Counted from the first letter of the stretch, positions 1-9,397 are shown. The stretch: DNA of 52,656 nt from Dysgonomonadaceae bacterium PH5-43 (GCA_029916745.1 JARXWK010000023.1:1-52656); one strand, 5' to 3'. Numbers and translations are program-made. The notes: generated by a model not told the origin, from the sequence alone.

Positions 1-2
1 AT

Positions 3-230
3 CCTGATATGAAGATTCTAATCGAAGGCTTTACATCGGGAGAGGAAGATGCCCATATCGGTTTAGAAAGAGCTACAGTTGTTAAAACTTACCTTGTTAA
101 TAGAGGTATTACTCCCAATAATATTCAAATAGAAAATAGAGGCAAGTCAATGCAATTAATAGAAGAAATTAATGAAGAATGTCGTCTGAAAAATAGGCGA
201 ATAGTAATTACAAATACACATAGAAATTAA
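3..230 (+). CDS. OmpA-family C-terminal domain, 5' end outside window
   Basis: Only the last 76 codons are present; the reading frame is open to the left edge, so the ATG at position 9 is internal and not a start. The fragment reads as the end of an OmpA/MotB-type peptidoglycan-binding domain: a strand with IEGFTS, a helix in which RA..V..YL precedes a GI.P..I turn, then a closing stretch with C-R-x-K-NRRI-V-I that matches the family's usual N-x-x-x-x-x-NRRV-x-I ending. Such domains anchor outer-membrane proteins or lipoproteins to the cell wall. What lies N-terminal (barrel, TPR, lipobox) cannot be seen. No hairpin terminator follows; the next feature is a palindromic repeat array. Confidence 0.75.
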   Translation, partial: PDMKILIEGFTSGEEDAHIGLERATVVKTYLVNRGITPNNIQIENRGKSMQLIEEINEECRLKNRRIVITNTHRN

Positions 231-250
231 GATGTTTCACACATCGACAC

Positions 251-391
251 AATTCGTTTCAATAGTATAAAACAATTCGTTTCTCGGTTTGAAAGAATTT
301 GTTTCACTTAACTGAAACAAACTGTTTCACCTTATTGAAACAACTCGTTTCACCTAACTGAAATAACTTGTTTCACCCGTGTGAAACAAAT
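251..391. repeat. Tandem array of six 22-23-bp palindromic units
   Basis: The pentamer GTTTC occurs at 256, 279, 301, 324, 347 and 370, so the spacing is 23, 22, 23, 23 and 23 bp. Most units have the form GTTTCA-N6-TGAAA, so each is an imperfect palindrome able to form a short hairpin. The array fills most of the 240-bp gap between the OmpA-like gene and the DUF456 gene. A period that is not a multiple of three and stops in all frames make it non-coding. There are no unique spacers of CRISPR size. It could be a minisatellite, an operator array, or a terminator or attenuator region. Confidence 0.8.
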
Positions 392-470
392 TTGGAAAAC
401 TAAGCAAGATGATATATTGTTTTTTATTGTATCTTCGCCAAGCGTTTAAAGTATAAAAGAAATTAGAGTT

Positions 471-956
471 ATGGATATTGTTTTATTAATACTGGCTGTT
501 TTGCTTATCATTGTAGGAATTGTAGGCTGTGTAATACCGGCATTGCCAGGACCTCCTATCAGTTTTGTAGGGATATTATTGTTAGAATTTACTAAGTTTG
601 CCGATTTTAGTATGGCTCTTATGTTGGTTTTATTATTCTCAGTGTTAGTAATAACCGTTGTAGATTATATCTTTCCTATCTATATGACTAAAAAACTTGG
701 AGGCACTAAATGGGGAACTTGGGGTGCTACAATAGGATTACTATTAGGATTCTTTTTAGGTCCACTGGGAGCAATTGCAGGTCCTTTCTTCGGTGCCTTA
801 GTTGGCGAACTAATCGGCGGAAGCAAAGGAAATATTGCGATGAACTCGGCAATAGGTTCCTTTGTTGGCTTTTTGTTAGGTACAGGAGGCAAACTTATTG
901 TGTCGGGAGTTATTACATACTATTTTATAAAAGCACTATGGCAGTACTGCTTTTAA
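471..956 (+). CDS. DUF456 family membrane protein
   Basis: A 161-residue, very hydrophobic protein with about four to five membrane segments. It shows the hallmarks of DUF456: an N-terminal segment ending in V-I-P-x-L-P-G-P-P, a middle segment, and a glycine-rich pair of helices (GATIGLLLGFFLGPLGAIAG, then GALVGELIGG). The length is usual for the family. The biochemical role of DUF456 proteins is not known; they sit in the inner membrane. The gene stands alone: the palindromic array lies upstream and the GH89 gene converges on it with only 8 bp between them. The start is the first ATG in frame; no Shine-Dalgarno sequence is evident, as usual in this phylum. Confidence 0.85.
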   Translation: MDIVLLILAVLLIIVGIVGCVIPALPGPPISFVGILLLEFTKFADFSMALMLVLLFSVLVITVVDYIFPIYMTKKLGGTKWGTWGATIGLLLGFFLGPLGAIAGPFFGALVGELIGGSKGNIAMNSAIGSFVGFLLGTGGKLIVSGVITYYFIKALWQYCF

Positions 957-964
957 CGAATAAG

Positions 965-3900
965 TTAGATAGAAACTTTATACGACTTGCCATTAATAAC
1001 AATAATATATGTGCCTGAAGAGAGGCGAGTATTAAGAGAACCAATCTTTCTGCCATCTATAGAATAAAGGCTTACATTATCTTCGGGCTTTAAGTTTTCC
1101 ACAATTATTCTGTTGTCTATACCATAAATGTTATAGATATTATTGGCTTGAGGCTCGTTAATAGAGTTTTCTTTATTGAGAGTTACTGCAACTTTCATTG
1201 TGTAAGGGGTTGCCTTGCATATAGAACCTAAAGACGCCATAGTATAAGAGTAAGTTTCGCAGCCTTTGCCATCTACAAATAATTGTGTAGTAATTTTACC
1301 ACTCCCGTCGCTTGTTAATACGGCTCTTAAGGTTGTTCCTTTTTCTGTGTCGGGAACAACAGTTGCTACAGTCGAAGAGTTGTTTAATTTAATTTCGTTG
1401 TCGACACGCAAATAGTACTGAAAGGTATAACCATCAAATGGATTAGTTCCGTTAGCAATTATAGTAGAGCCCCATTGGTTGAAAGAATCTCCAAATACTA
1501 TTGTTTCTGCATCTATAGTCCATTTCTCTTTAGTTGATAAGGCAGGAGCAAACGTAACAGATTGTTGTCCGGTTGCCATATTGTAAACAGTTCCTTTTTC
1601 TTCAAAATACGCAATTAGTTTAATAGGGTCTTTGCCGTAATAAGTAAAAGAAGCATCTGTGCTTATGGTTTCTCCTTCGGCATTTGTCCATTTAGAGAAA
1701 GCGTAGCCTATGTTCGACTTAGCTTCAACAATAACAACCTCAGTGTTTGTAACAGAAAGTTTATCGCTTCCTTTTATTGAAATGCTCCCGTAAGCATTTT
1801 GTTCGGGAGCTATTTCAATACTAACTTCACGAGCTTCTGTTATTTCGTCCATTATAACTAATGGCACAGAAAAGCTTAATCCGCATACAGGTTCTTTCCC
1901 TATTTCGATAGAAGATTCTTCAATGTCTGTAATTAAAGAAAGAACTGTTTCGCCCACATTAGCATTAGCAAATTCATTTATTGTAAAGCTTGCAATACCA
2001 TTCTTAACGGTTGCACTGAAAATTTCGTTACTTTCGTATGTTCCATTAGCATTTATATCAACAAACAACTTTGTAGCTCCTTGAGCAGGGAATGAAATTT
2101 CGAGAGTTTTACCTTTATAAACAACTACTTGCTTGTCGGTTATACTTAAAGCACCTTCAACAGGAGCAAGAAAACTCTCTGCTTTACTTCCTTTTATATT
2201 AATATCCATATAATACTTTTCAAATATCTTCTTCGCTGTTTCGATAGGATTGTTTTGAGAGGTATAAGGATAAGGATTGTCGGTTGTAGGAGTTGTAGCC
2301 CACGTATATTCCATATTAAAGTAAGAAGAAGATGACGGTGCTGAATTACCTGCCTTAAGTTTGTTGAACATTAATTCCCATCGAGGATAATAATAATCTT
2401 TAAGTAAACCTCCCCATTCTCGGTTAGAGTAATCTTTTAATCCTCCTGAATTGGCAGAAGCTTGAGGTCCCCAAGTTGTAACTAAAAGACGAGCATTCTT
2501 TTCGTAAATATCTTTTTCTTCTTTAGTTTTACCTAAGTTACGAGCGTCATTAATCCACTTGCCAAGCATAAAGTCGGGAATAGTGTTTAACAATTCGTCT
2601 TGATTAAGTATAAGTTCTAAGAAACGATTGCTCAAAGCTTTGAATTTCTCTTTATCTTTCGCTGTGTTTGCATCGTTTATTCTTGTCAATAATGTGTAGC
2701 TATAGTCCGATAATGCCTGACGAACAACATCAACAACATCATATTCAAAGTTTTTACCAGATAGGCTTTCGCTTTGCGACAATAGAAGTTGAGCTGCCTT
2801 TTTTACGTCGTCTACCTCCCAATATATGTTAGACGTAGACCAAGTAGAAACGCTATTTACAGTTAACGAAGGACGAGCGCAAATAATTGCTTCCGAAACT
2901 CCCTGCTGACTGGTAGGACAAGCATACACGCTGTTAAGTAAAAAGCTCCAAGCTTGTTCGGCTGCTTCATTTTTCTTTCCGTATCTAATGTTTGCATAAG
3001 ATTTTATCCAGTCTTCCGACTCTACTTTGGTTTCTCTCCAAGGTAATTCAAATAAAGCTTCATAAAGCATAGGGTTATTTTCAATACCTTCTGGAGTAGC
3101 ACCTACACCCAACATAGTTTGAGGGAATTGAGTTTTAGCATCATAAAAGCCACTTACAGTCTTGTCTAATCTACCGTGTAAGCCAGTGCGTCCACCGAAG
3201 TTATTAAGCATACAGTAAACAAATTCGTGTTTCTTACCCGACGACTGAGCGTAGCTACTTCCCCATTTCTTTACAGCATCAGAAAATAAGTCTAACACAA
3301 TAAGAGTTCCTGGCTCTAAAGCATTTAATGCCTCTTGACGAGGATTCTCTTGCCACGATTGAATAACCCATTGAGGAGTTTCTTCATTCCCGCTATAGTT
3401 TTTCATCGCATTATACACAGCTTTGAAAGCAGCATCTAAATTAACTCCTGTAGTGTTTCCTCCTTCGTGAAAAGGGTCCATACTATAATAAGCCGAAGTT
3501 CCGTATAATTCAGCCATTTCATCGTAATAATACTTAGCCATTTCGTTAAAGTTAGCATCAGTAGGAAGTAAAAAGCCAGGGCGTTGGAAGTAACACCAAG
3601 TTCCAGGATTAGAAATGCTCCAACCTTTTTTACTATTAATATCATGAGGAACCATTCCTGAATATCCAGCTAATACTGGTTCTATGTTTAGTTCTCTCAT
3701 TCGAGCAACTATCTTCTTTTGTAAAGCTTCTTGTTGGTCATACCAAGCATCGGGGTTAGCACCTCCCCAGCCTTCTAAGTTATTCATCAAAAACCAAGCT
3801 TGAAAAGCAGGACCAGCGATAAACTTATTTGCTTCGTCTTTAGAATAACCTAATTTGTTTATTAAAACATTACGCCAAACAACTTCGGTACCTGTTAGTG

Positions 3901-4360
3901 CCAAAGGCATATTAATACCGTGAAGAGCCATAAAATCTATTTCTTTTTCCCAACGTTCCCAGTCCCAAAACGCCATAGAATAAGAATATGTACAATAGTT
4001 AAGATAATAACGATACTTAAGGTTAGTGCTTCTTGTTTCTGAAGTTTCTGGCACAGGAAGCGACACCTCACTTAAATCGGTTGTAAGATTATTCCAAGTT
4101 AAAAGCACATTAGCATTATATTTAAGATACCAATTAATACCTGTAGCAACCGATAAATAACTATCACCTATAATTTTAGGTTTCCCATCTTTAGAAGTAA
4201 TAGTAAAATATTCTTTCCCGTCTGTTGATGCTTCTATTGCAGTTAGAATTCTATCAGAGGTTCCTGCTCCACCAATACGGTTTAAGAGATTGTCAATAGG
4301 AGTTGCTGAAGACACTAAACTAAACGCAACAGCGATAATAGCGATAATAATTTTTCTCAT
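965..4360 (-). CDS. Secreted alpha-N-acetylglucosaminidase, GH89, with T9SS tail
   Basis: An 1131-residue exported enzyme of the NAGLU/GH89 family, which removes terminal alpha-linked GlcNAc from glycans such as mucin and heparan-type chains. Order: signal peptide (1-19), N-terminal NAGLU domain (about 25-105), catalytic TIM barrel (about 110-450), helical C-terminal domain (to about 700), a beta region, a divergent InlB-type repeat (about 845-924), a LamG-like module (about 925-1065) and a type IX secretion sorting domain (last 59 residues, ending G-T-Y-I-V-x-N-G). The acid/base glutamate should be E299 in DPFHEGG and the nucleophile E424 in TPEGI, by analogy with human E316 and E446. The extra modules make it longer than human NAGLU. 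The LamG-like part resembles those of the protein at 6433. Nearby glycosidase and regulator genes suggest a polysaccharide or mucin role; the exact substrate is inferred. Confidence 0.93.
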   Translation of the reverse strand: MRKIIIAIIAVAFSLVSSATPIDNLLNRIGGAGTSDRILTAIEASTDGKEYFTITSKDGKPKIIGDSYLSVATGINWYLKYNANVLLTWNNLTTDLSEVSLPVPETSETRSTNLKYRYYLNYCTYSYSMAFWDWERWEKEIDFMALHGINMPLALTGTEVVWRNVLINKLGYSKDEANKFIAGPAFQAWFLMNNLEGWGGANPDAWYDQQEALQKKIVARMRELNIEPVLAGYSGMVPHDINSKKGWSISNPGTWCYFQRPGFLLPTDANFNEMAKYYYDEMAELYGTSAYYSMDPFHEGGNTTGVNLDAAFKAVYNAMKNYSGNEETPQWVIQSWQENPRQEALNALEPGTLIVLDLFSDAVKKWGSSYAQSSGKKHEFVYCMLNNFGGRTGLHGRLDKTVSGFYDAKTQFPQTMLGVGATPEGIENNPMLYEALFELPWRETKVESEDWIKSYANIRYGKKNEAAEQAWSFLLNSVYACPTSQQGVSEAIICARPSLTVNSVSTWSTSNIYWEVDDVKKAAQLLLSQSESLSGKNFEYDVVDVVRQALSDYSYTLLTRINDANTAKDKEKFKALSNRFLELILNQDELLNTIPDFMLGKWINDARNLGKTKEEKDIYEKNARLLVTTWGPQASANSGGLKDYSNREWGGLLKDYYYPRWELMFNKLKAGNSAPSSSSYFNMEYTWATTPTTDNPYPYTSQNNPIETAKKIFEKYYMDINIKGSKAESFLAPVEGALSITDKQVVVYKGKTLEISFPAQGATKLFVDINANGTYESNEIFSATVKNGIASFTINEFANANVGETVLSLITDIEESSIEIGKEPVCGLSFSVPLVIMDEITEAREVSIEIAPEQNAYGSISIKGSDKLSVTNTEVVIVEAKSNIGYAFSKWTNAEGETISTDASFTYYGKDPIKLIAYFEEKGTVYNMATGQQSVTFAPALSTKEKWTIDAETIVFGDSFNQWGSTIIANGTNPFDGYTFQYYLRVDNEIKLNNSSTVATVVPDTEKGTTLRAVLTSDGSGKITTQLFVDGKGCETYSYTMASLGSICKATPYTMKVAVTLNKENSINEPQANNIYNIYGIDNRIIVENLKPEDNVSLYSIDGRKIGSLNTRLSSGTYIIVINGKSYKVSI

Positions 4361-4538
4361 GATGTTTAATATTTATTTTTATTTATAATCACAGTTCAAC
4401 ACCGTAAAGTTATATAATAAAATAGTAGTACTTCTATTATATAATAAAAATATAAACAGTTAAATTAGGTAAGGGCTTGATTAAGTTATTGTTATGTTTG
4501 TATTTGTAGAATAAAAAGGAAATGAAAATAATCGGATA

Positions 4539-6170
4539 TTACTTCCTTCCTATCTGTTTTATTCGATTTTCAAAGTCTTCGGCGGGTATAATTGCTTTGT
4601 TTCTTAGTCGAGTTCTATAATTATATATAGTTTTTATCGAATAGTGTAGAAATTCAGCAATAGCATTACTATCAGTAATCCCTAAACGTATAAGAGCAAA
4701 TATACGTAATTCGGTATTCATAGCGTTTGTATTTTTCAATACAAATTGCTCTTGCAATGGCAATAATTTGTTTATTTCATCGATGAAATCAGGATAAAGT
4801 TTAAGAAATACCTGGTCGAAAAGTCCTAATAATTCTTTTAGTTCAGTTTCTATTAAATCTCTTGACTTAAGCATAGAGCTAAGTTCTTCAAACTTTCGTT
4901 CCATTATCTTTTTGTTTAGAGTATTTTGAAACTTCTCTATCTTCTTAACATAAAGCGAACACACGTTTAAGAACTCAGTAATATATGTTTCTTTCAATAA
5001 ATTGGCTTCCGATAATTCTATATTAATTTGCCCTATATCTTCATTAATGGTTTTTAGTTGCTTATTGGTATCCTTTAAGCTTTTGCGTATCATATCTATT
5101 TTCTTCATTTGTTTATAAATATACACTATACCAATGATAAGGAAAATAGCTATGATGCCAGTAAAAGCTGATAGCAGTCTGAATTTGTTCTTCTCTGCTT
5201 CTACTTTACTTTGGTATGCTTTTTCTATAATGGGGAAAAACTGTGAAGCTTCAACCATTCTCATATTAAATCGAGTAGTTAAAGCATCTTCCATAGATTG
5301 AGAAATGTATCTGTAAGCTCGATCTATATTATTTGTTTCAAAACAAGCGATAGCTAACGAACGAAAAGATTCGTGTTCGCGAACAGAACTTTTCATATCA
5401 TTAATTGCTGCAATTGCAAAATATTTTTTCTGATTTTCGTAATCTTTATCTTTCACATAAGTTCTTCCCATACTATTTGCTACCATAGCCCGTTTATGAG
5501 TTCCATTTTCTGTTTCGTTATAGTAAGGAATAATTATTTCTCTTGCTTTTTCAACATTTCCTTCGTCTGTAAGCTTTTCGGCAATAAGCAAAGGGTTTGC
5601 ATTCTTTCCTGTAACGCGTATTAAAGAATCCTGATAGTCAAAATATTCTTGAGGAAGACTATTGTATTGTGCAGAATAAAAATAGAATAACTGTTTATAT
5701 CTTGCGAAATACTGACCAAGCATATTAACCTCTTCGGCATAAGGACGTATAGAATCTAAGAGATTTATAGCTTCAATATATAATCCTTCGGTAGAGTACA
5801 TCGACACTAATGATAAGTTCAAAGACACCATTAAAGTTTTTCTGTCTTCAAAACTTTCAACTAATTTTAGATTTTTAAGCAGATAAGCTTTTGCACTGTC
5901 TGGAGTGTAGTAATAGTATTCGTTATGTATTTTAGAGTAAATATCAAATTTCTGTACATCTGTAATATTAGGAATGTCAAGCATTTTTTTAAGTTCGGCT
6001 ATATCTTTTTCTTTCTGTTCAAGGTACACAGCTTTGTTTGCCATAACATTATCTAATTCGGCAAATATAGAATCTAATTCATTATTTTTAGAATTAGAAG
6101 AAAGAGCTATAACGCTAAAAAATAATAAACAAAGGAACCGTTTTGTGTTTTCGTAGACTCTAATATGCAT
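4539..6170 (-). CDS. DUF6377 membrane-bound TPR regulator with C-terminal HTH
   Basis: A 543-residue protein. A signal or anchor segment at about 10-27 is followed by a periplasmic helical region with TPR-like repeats (about 40-300), one membrane helix near 332-354 (LSAFTGIIAIFLIIGIVYIY), a cytoplasmic coiled coil (about 355-400), and a C-terminal LuxR-like helix-turn-helix (about 495-535: ITDSNAIAEFLHYSIKTIYNYRTR). This is the architecture of DUF6377 proteins, which are common in Bacteroidales and probably act as one-protein sensors and transcription regulators; that role is inferred from architecture. It precedes the GH89 gene on the same strand with 178 bp between them, and lies divergent to the surface protein gene at 6433, so either is a candidate target. 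A -7 box at 6204-6211 fits this gene. Confidence 0.85.
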   Translation of the reverse strand: MHIRVYENTKRFLCLLFFSVIALSSNSKNNELDSIFAELDNVMANKAVYLEQKEKDIAELKKMLDIPNITDVQKFDIYSKIHNEYYYYTPDSAKAYLLKNLKLVESFEDRKTLMVSLNLSLVSMYSTEGLYIEAINLLDSIRPYAEEVNMLGQYFARYKQLFYFYSAQYNSLPQEYFDYQDSLIRVTGKNANPLLIAEKLTDEGNVEKAREIIIPYYNETENGTHKRAMVANSMGRTYVKDKDYENQKKYFAIAAINDMKSSVREHESFRSLAIACFETNNIDRAYRYISQSMEDALTTRFNMRMVEASQFFPIIEKAYQSKVEAEKNKFRLLSAFTGIIAIFLIIGIVYIYKQMKKIDMIRKSLKDTNKQLKTINEDIGQINIELSEANLLKETYITEFLNVCSLYVKKIEKFQNTLNKKIMERKFEELSSMLKSRDLIETELKELLGLFDQVFLKLYPDFIDEINKLLPLQEQFVLKNTNAMNTELRIFALIRLGITDSNAIAEFLHYSIKTIYNYRTRLRNKAIIPAEDFENRIKQIGRK

Positions 6171-6203
6171 ATTACAAAGGTTTAAACTAAATAAGATTTA
6201 GCG

Positions 6204-6211
6204 CAAATATA
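6204..6211 (-). promoter_or_regulatory. Bacteroidetes -7 box for the DUF6377 gene
   Basis: Reads TATATTTG on the minus strand, an exact TAnnTTTG, about 33 bp before the start codon. No clear -33 TTTG at the expected 19-21 bp spacing. Confidence 0.5.
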
Positions 6212-6386
6212 GAAAATAAAAACTAATATAATAGGAAACTTATCAATAGAAATTATTTTTTAGGTTTCATAAACACTTCCTTGTTTCTTTCCTCGAAGTT
6301 AGTTAATGTGTTGAAATGCAGTGTGTTTGTTGTTGAGTGCTTTCCCTTTTTTCCTCTCTGCCTTTAATATGTATTTTATAACTTAA

Positions 6387-6394
6387 TACATTTG
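6387..6394 (+). promoter_or_regulatory. Bacteroidetes -7 box for the surface protein gene
   Basis: Reads TACATTTG, an exact TAnnTTTG, 38 bp before the ATG at 6433. The -33 element is not recognisable. With the box at 6204-6211 it forms a divergent promoter pair. Confidence 0.55.
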
Positions 6395-6432
6395 CGAGGT
6401 CTAAATTTTTTATAATTAAAACATTTTCAATA

Positions 6433-9117
6433 ATGAGAAAGAAAGAAATTACTTTAAGATTTATAATGGTAATAGGATTATCATTATTTACGCTTTCCTT
6501 ATGGGCGCAAACTCTCACTATAAACAACTGGGAGTTTAAGTACGAAACATCTGGAACAGGTTTAACGCTTACCGAAGTTGTTACGTCGGGTAACGAATTT
6601 TTAGAAATACCATCATCGGTAACAGTAGACGAACAGTCTTTTACTATTGTGGGTATTTCAAAAGAGCTTTTCAAAGACAATTTGGCTTTAGAGCGTATGA
6701 GTATTCCGGCATCTTTTATTAATACAACTTGGAATACATTTGTTATAAGTGATAAACCTCAAAATGGTAGTCCTATAGCATTAGGCACTGAACAAACTGT
6801 TATAGATACAGACCAATGGACTATTGAAGCTGTTGTTAATACGGGAGGAAAGGCTTTAAATCAGTGGGGGACAGCCCTCCTTGCTACAGGAGTTTCTCCC
6901 ATTGAGAATAGCTATCCTAATGGCTTTCAAATTTGGGCAGATAATGGAACTGATAATAATAGCGGTAACATCAAAATTAAATATGGTGGGTCTACGCAGG
7001 TTTTCGATAACGTTAAATTATTGCCAGGCGGAACTAATGATATTACCATTTCTTTAACTTACAATGGAACCAAGTATATAGCTACAGTATCTACAGACGG
7101 AAATACTTCTACAAAGGAAATTACATTGGGTTATAAACCTAATTTTACTCATTTATCAAGTGCTATATCTTCAGAAGGAACGTTTTCTGAGTTAGAAATT
7201 TACAAGACGGTTACTCGAAACTTTTTAGATGAGTCTAATAGTAAGTTGAAATATATTACTGTTCATAAAGATAACCCTATGTGGTCTTCTAACAATGGTT
7301 CTTTATATAACAAAGCGGGTAATAAATTATTCCTTGATTTAAGTGCCGTAAACACACCAACTGAAGAAGTTATAACAATAGATAATTGGAGTTTTAATTA
7401 CGAAACTTTAGGTAAAAATCTTATCTTAACGAATGTGGTAACTTCTGGTAATACTACTCTAACAATTCCTGCAACAGTAGATATTAACAATGTTACTTAT
7501 ACTATAAAGGCATTAAAAGAAAATCTTTTCAAAGATAATACAACTCTTAAGCATATTTCTATCCCTGCATCTGTTGTTAGTTTGGGAAGCAACTCAACTA
7601 CAGAATCTTACGAAACTCTTGCGAAAAGTGATTTCCCTCTTACATTAACAAATCCTATAGTCGCTTCTGATGAGTGGAAAGTTAAAGCAATAGTAAGTAC
7701 AGCTGGGGAATATGGCAGCAACTGGGGGACAGCCCTATTGGCTACTGGATCAGAGCCAGTAACAACAGAGGATTTCACAGGAGGCTTTCAGATTTGGTTA
7801 AATAATGGAACAAATAATAGTGAGGGTACTATTGTACATAAATATGGAAGTGGAACTTCTAAAGAAACTTTTTCTGATGATATAATTGTGAAAAATAGAT
7901 TCACTGATGATATTGCATTAGAAGTGTCGTATAGCGGAGGCTTTTATAATGTAGCAGTTGCTGCATTAGCTAAAAAGCTAATCAAGTTTAGAGAAAGCTC
8001 TTTTGATGGTTTTAATATATTGTCGACTTCTATAACATCTGCTGGCAAAGTATCGCAATTAGAAATATCTAAGTTTAGTTTTCCTACAACACCTACAAGT
8101 CTAAGTTTAGCATCTACATTAGAGAGCATAACTATTGATGCTGAAAATACGAAATATTATTCTCTTAATGGTAATCTATATGATGAAGAAGGTACTTTAT
8201 TATTGGCTCGGACTTCTATTTGGAACGGAAACGAATCTACAGATTGGACAGAAACTTCTAACTGGGAAGCAGGCGTTGCACCAACCGAGTTATCTTCAGT
8301 TATTATTTCAGCCAATACCTCTAATGTTGTAACTATCCCTTCAGGTATTACTATAGCAAAACTTACAATGAAAGAAGGAGCTAAAGCGATAGTTAATGGC
8401 AGTATCACTGTTTCAGGGTCTATTAATGTAGAAGTATCGCCAGTTGCCAACAGATGGTATCCTGTGGGTTTCCCATTTGAAATAAGCGGAGTTTATCATT
8501 ACGGATTTGAAGAGGGTGAAGAGTTGTTAATACCTTACGAAGCATCTACTGGTGGTGATTATTGGTTGAAAAAGTATGAAGAAGAGGAGTTTAAGTATAC
8601 ACAAAACTATAGTGCTGGCAATGGATACATAATTCAATATCCTGAATATTTCAGTACAGCTACTCTTCCTGTGATTTATACTTCAACGTCAAATATCACT
8701 CTAAATGTATCAAGCGAAGCAACAATAGTTCCTTCAAAAGATAATTCGTATGAGTTAAAAGCTAATCCTACTCTTAACACGATTACAGTTAAATCAGAAA
8801 ATGAAACTTATTACTACAAATACGAAGCTAATGGTAATCTTTTTAGAAGAGTAGAAAATAATGCAACTGCTGAAATAGCTCCTTTTGAGTCGGTGGTTGT
8901 TGTAAAAAAAGCAAGTGTATTAAAATCAATCATAAGTGATGGCGACCTTACAAATTTAGAAGATGTAAACATCTCGAATGATGAGGTTGTAAGAACTCAA
9001 TACTTCAATCTTCAAGGAGTGGAGATAAAAGAACCTTCAGACAAAAAAGCGGGAGTAATTATCGTAAAACAAACGATGAAATCAGGAATTATTAATACTA
9101 TAAAAGAAATAAAATGA
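6433..9117 (+). CDS. Surface protein with two BspA-LRR/LamG-like modules and T9SS-type tail
   Basis: An 894-residue exported protein: signal peptide (about 1-24, ending WAQ), then the same module twice. Each module begins with I-x-N-W-x-F-x-Y-E-T, continues into a BspA-like leucine-rich repeat stub (KELFKDNLALERMSIPASF; ENLFKDNTTLKHISIPAS), then a LamG-like domain with W-x-(I/V)-x-A, NxWGTALLATG and GGFQIW or NGFQIW, and closes with the rest of the BspA repeat (LKYITVHKDNPMWSSNNGSLYN). After about residue 590 comes a WNGNESTDWTETSNWEAG segment typical of adhesin beta-helix starts, and a C-terminal YFNLQG...GVIIVK tail resembling Bacteroidales T9SS sorting signals. It is probably a surface-attached binding protein. 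Its stop overlaps the next gene (ATGA), so the two are likely translationally coupled. Confidence 0.75.
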   Translation: MRKKEITLRFIMVIGLSLFTLSLWAQTLTINNWEFKYETSGTGLTLTEVVTSGNEFLEIPSSVTVDEQSFTIVGISKELFKDNLALERMSIPASFINTTWNTFVISDKPQNGSPIALGTEQTVIDTDQWTIEAVVNTGGKALNQWGTALLATGVSPIENSYPNGFQIWADNGTDNNSGNIKIKYGGSTQVFDNVKLLPGGTNDITISLTYNGTKYIATVSTDGNTSTKEITLGYKPNFTHLSSAISSEGTFSELEIYKTVTRNFLDESNSKLKYITVHKDNPMWSSNNGSLYNKAGNKLFLDLSAVNTPTEEVITIDNWSFNYETLGKNLILTNVVTSGNTTLTIPATVDINNVTYTIKALKENLFKDNTTLKHISIPASVVSLGSNSTTESYETLAKSDFPLTLTNPIVASDEWKVKAIVSTAGEYGSNWGTALLATGSEPVTTEDFTGGFQIWLNNGTNNSEGTIVHKYGSGTSKETFSDDIIVKNRFTDDIALEVSYSGGFYNVAVAALAKKLIKFRESSFDGFNILSTSITSAGKVSQLEISKFSFPTTPTSLSLASTLESITIDAENTKYYSLNGNLYDEEGTLLLARTSIWNGNESTDWTETSNWEAGVAPTELSSVIISANTSNVVTIPSGITIAKLTMKEGAKAIVNGSITVSGSINVEVSPVANRWYPVGFPFEISGVYHYGFEEGEELLIPYEASTGGDYWLKKYEEEEFKYTQNYSAGNGYIIQYPEYFSTATLPVIYTSTSNITLNVSSEATIVPSKDNSYELKANPTLNTITVKSENETYYYKYEANGNLFRRVENNATAEIAPFESVVVVKKASVLKSIISDGDLTNLEDVNISNDEVVRTQYFNLQGVEIKEPSDKKAGVIIVKQTMKSGIINTIKEIK

Positions 9118-9383
9118 AAAAGAAATTTATAATAATAACAGTGTTTAGTATCGTGATGTCTTGTCAGATTTTTGCTCAAGACATATTCAGAGAAAAAACA
9201 GATAATTGGACAAAGAGAGAAGTTGCTACAGACCGAGCTAATCTTATTAATGCAAATACTAATCCTACAAATGGAGACCCTAAAGTTACTCCAATAGGTG
9301 ATGCTTGGTTACTTGTTTTGGGATTAGCAGGAATTTATACTACTATAAAAATTCGTAAGAGGGGACTCTTGATCCTTAAATAA
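9114..9383 (+). CDS. Small exported protein with CTERM-like C-terminal anchor
   Basis: An 89-residue protein with a signal peptide (1-22, cut after IFAQ), a polar middle of about 35 residues, and a tail made of the motif TPIGDAW, a hydrophobic helix (LLVLGLAGIYTTI) and a basic end (KIRKRG). This three-part tail (short motif, membrane helix, arginine/lysine cluster) has the form of CTERM-type sorting signals, and P-x-G-D tails of this type occur on small Bacteroidales proteins coded beside large surface proteins. The start ATG overlaps the stop of the preceding gene by 4 bp, so it is very likely co-expressed. Function unknown; it might be a membrane anchor or partner of the 894-residue protein. 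No exosortase- or archaeosortase-like gene is in the window. Confidence 0.7.
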   Translation: MKKKFIIITVFSIVMSCQIFAQDIFREKTDNWTKREVATDRANLINANTNPTNGDPKVTPIGDAWLLVLGLAGIYTTIKIRKRGLLILK

Positions 9384-9397
9384 GATTAGTTGTAATT

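Noticed and set aside
251-391. CRISPR array at the left end
   Set aside because: The 22-23-bp period includes the whole unit; there are no unique spacers of 26-40 bp and no cas genes.
4405-4412. Promoter TAACTTTA before the GH89 gene
   Set aside because: The last base differs from TAnnTTTG and no -33 element supports it; possible but too weak to list.
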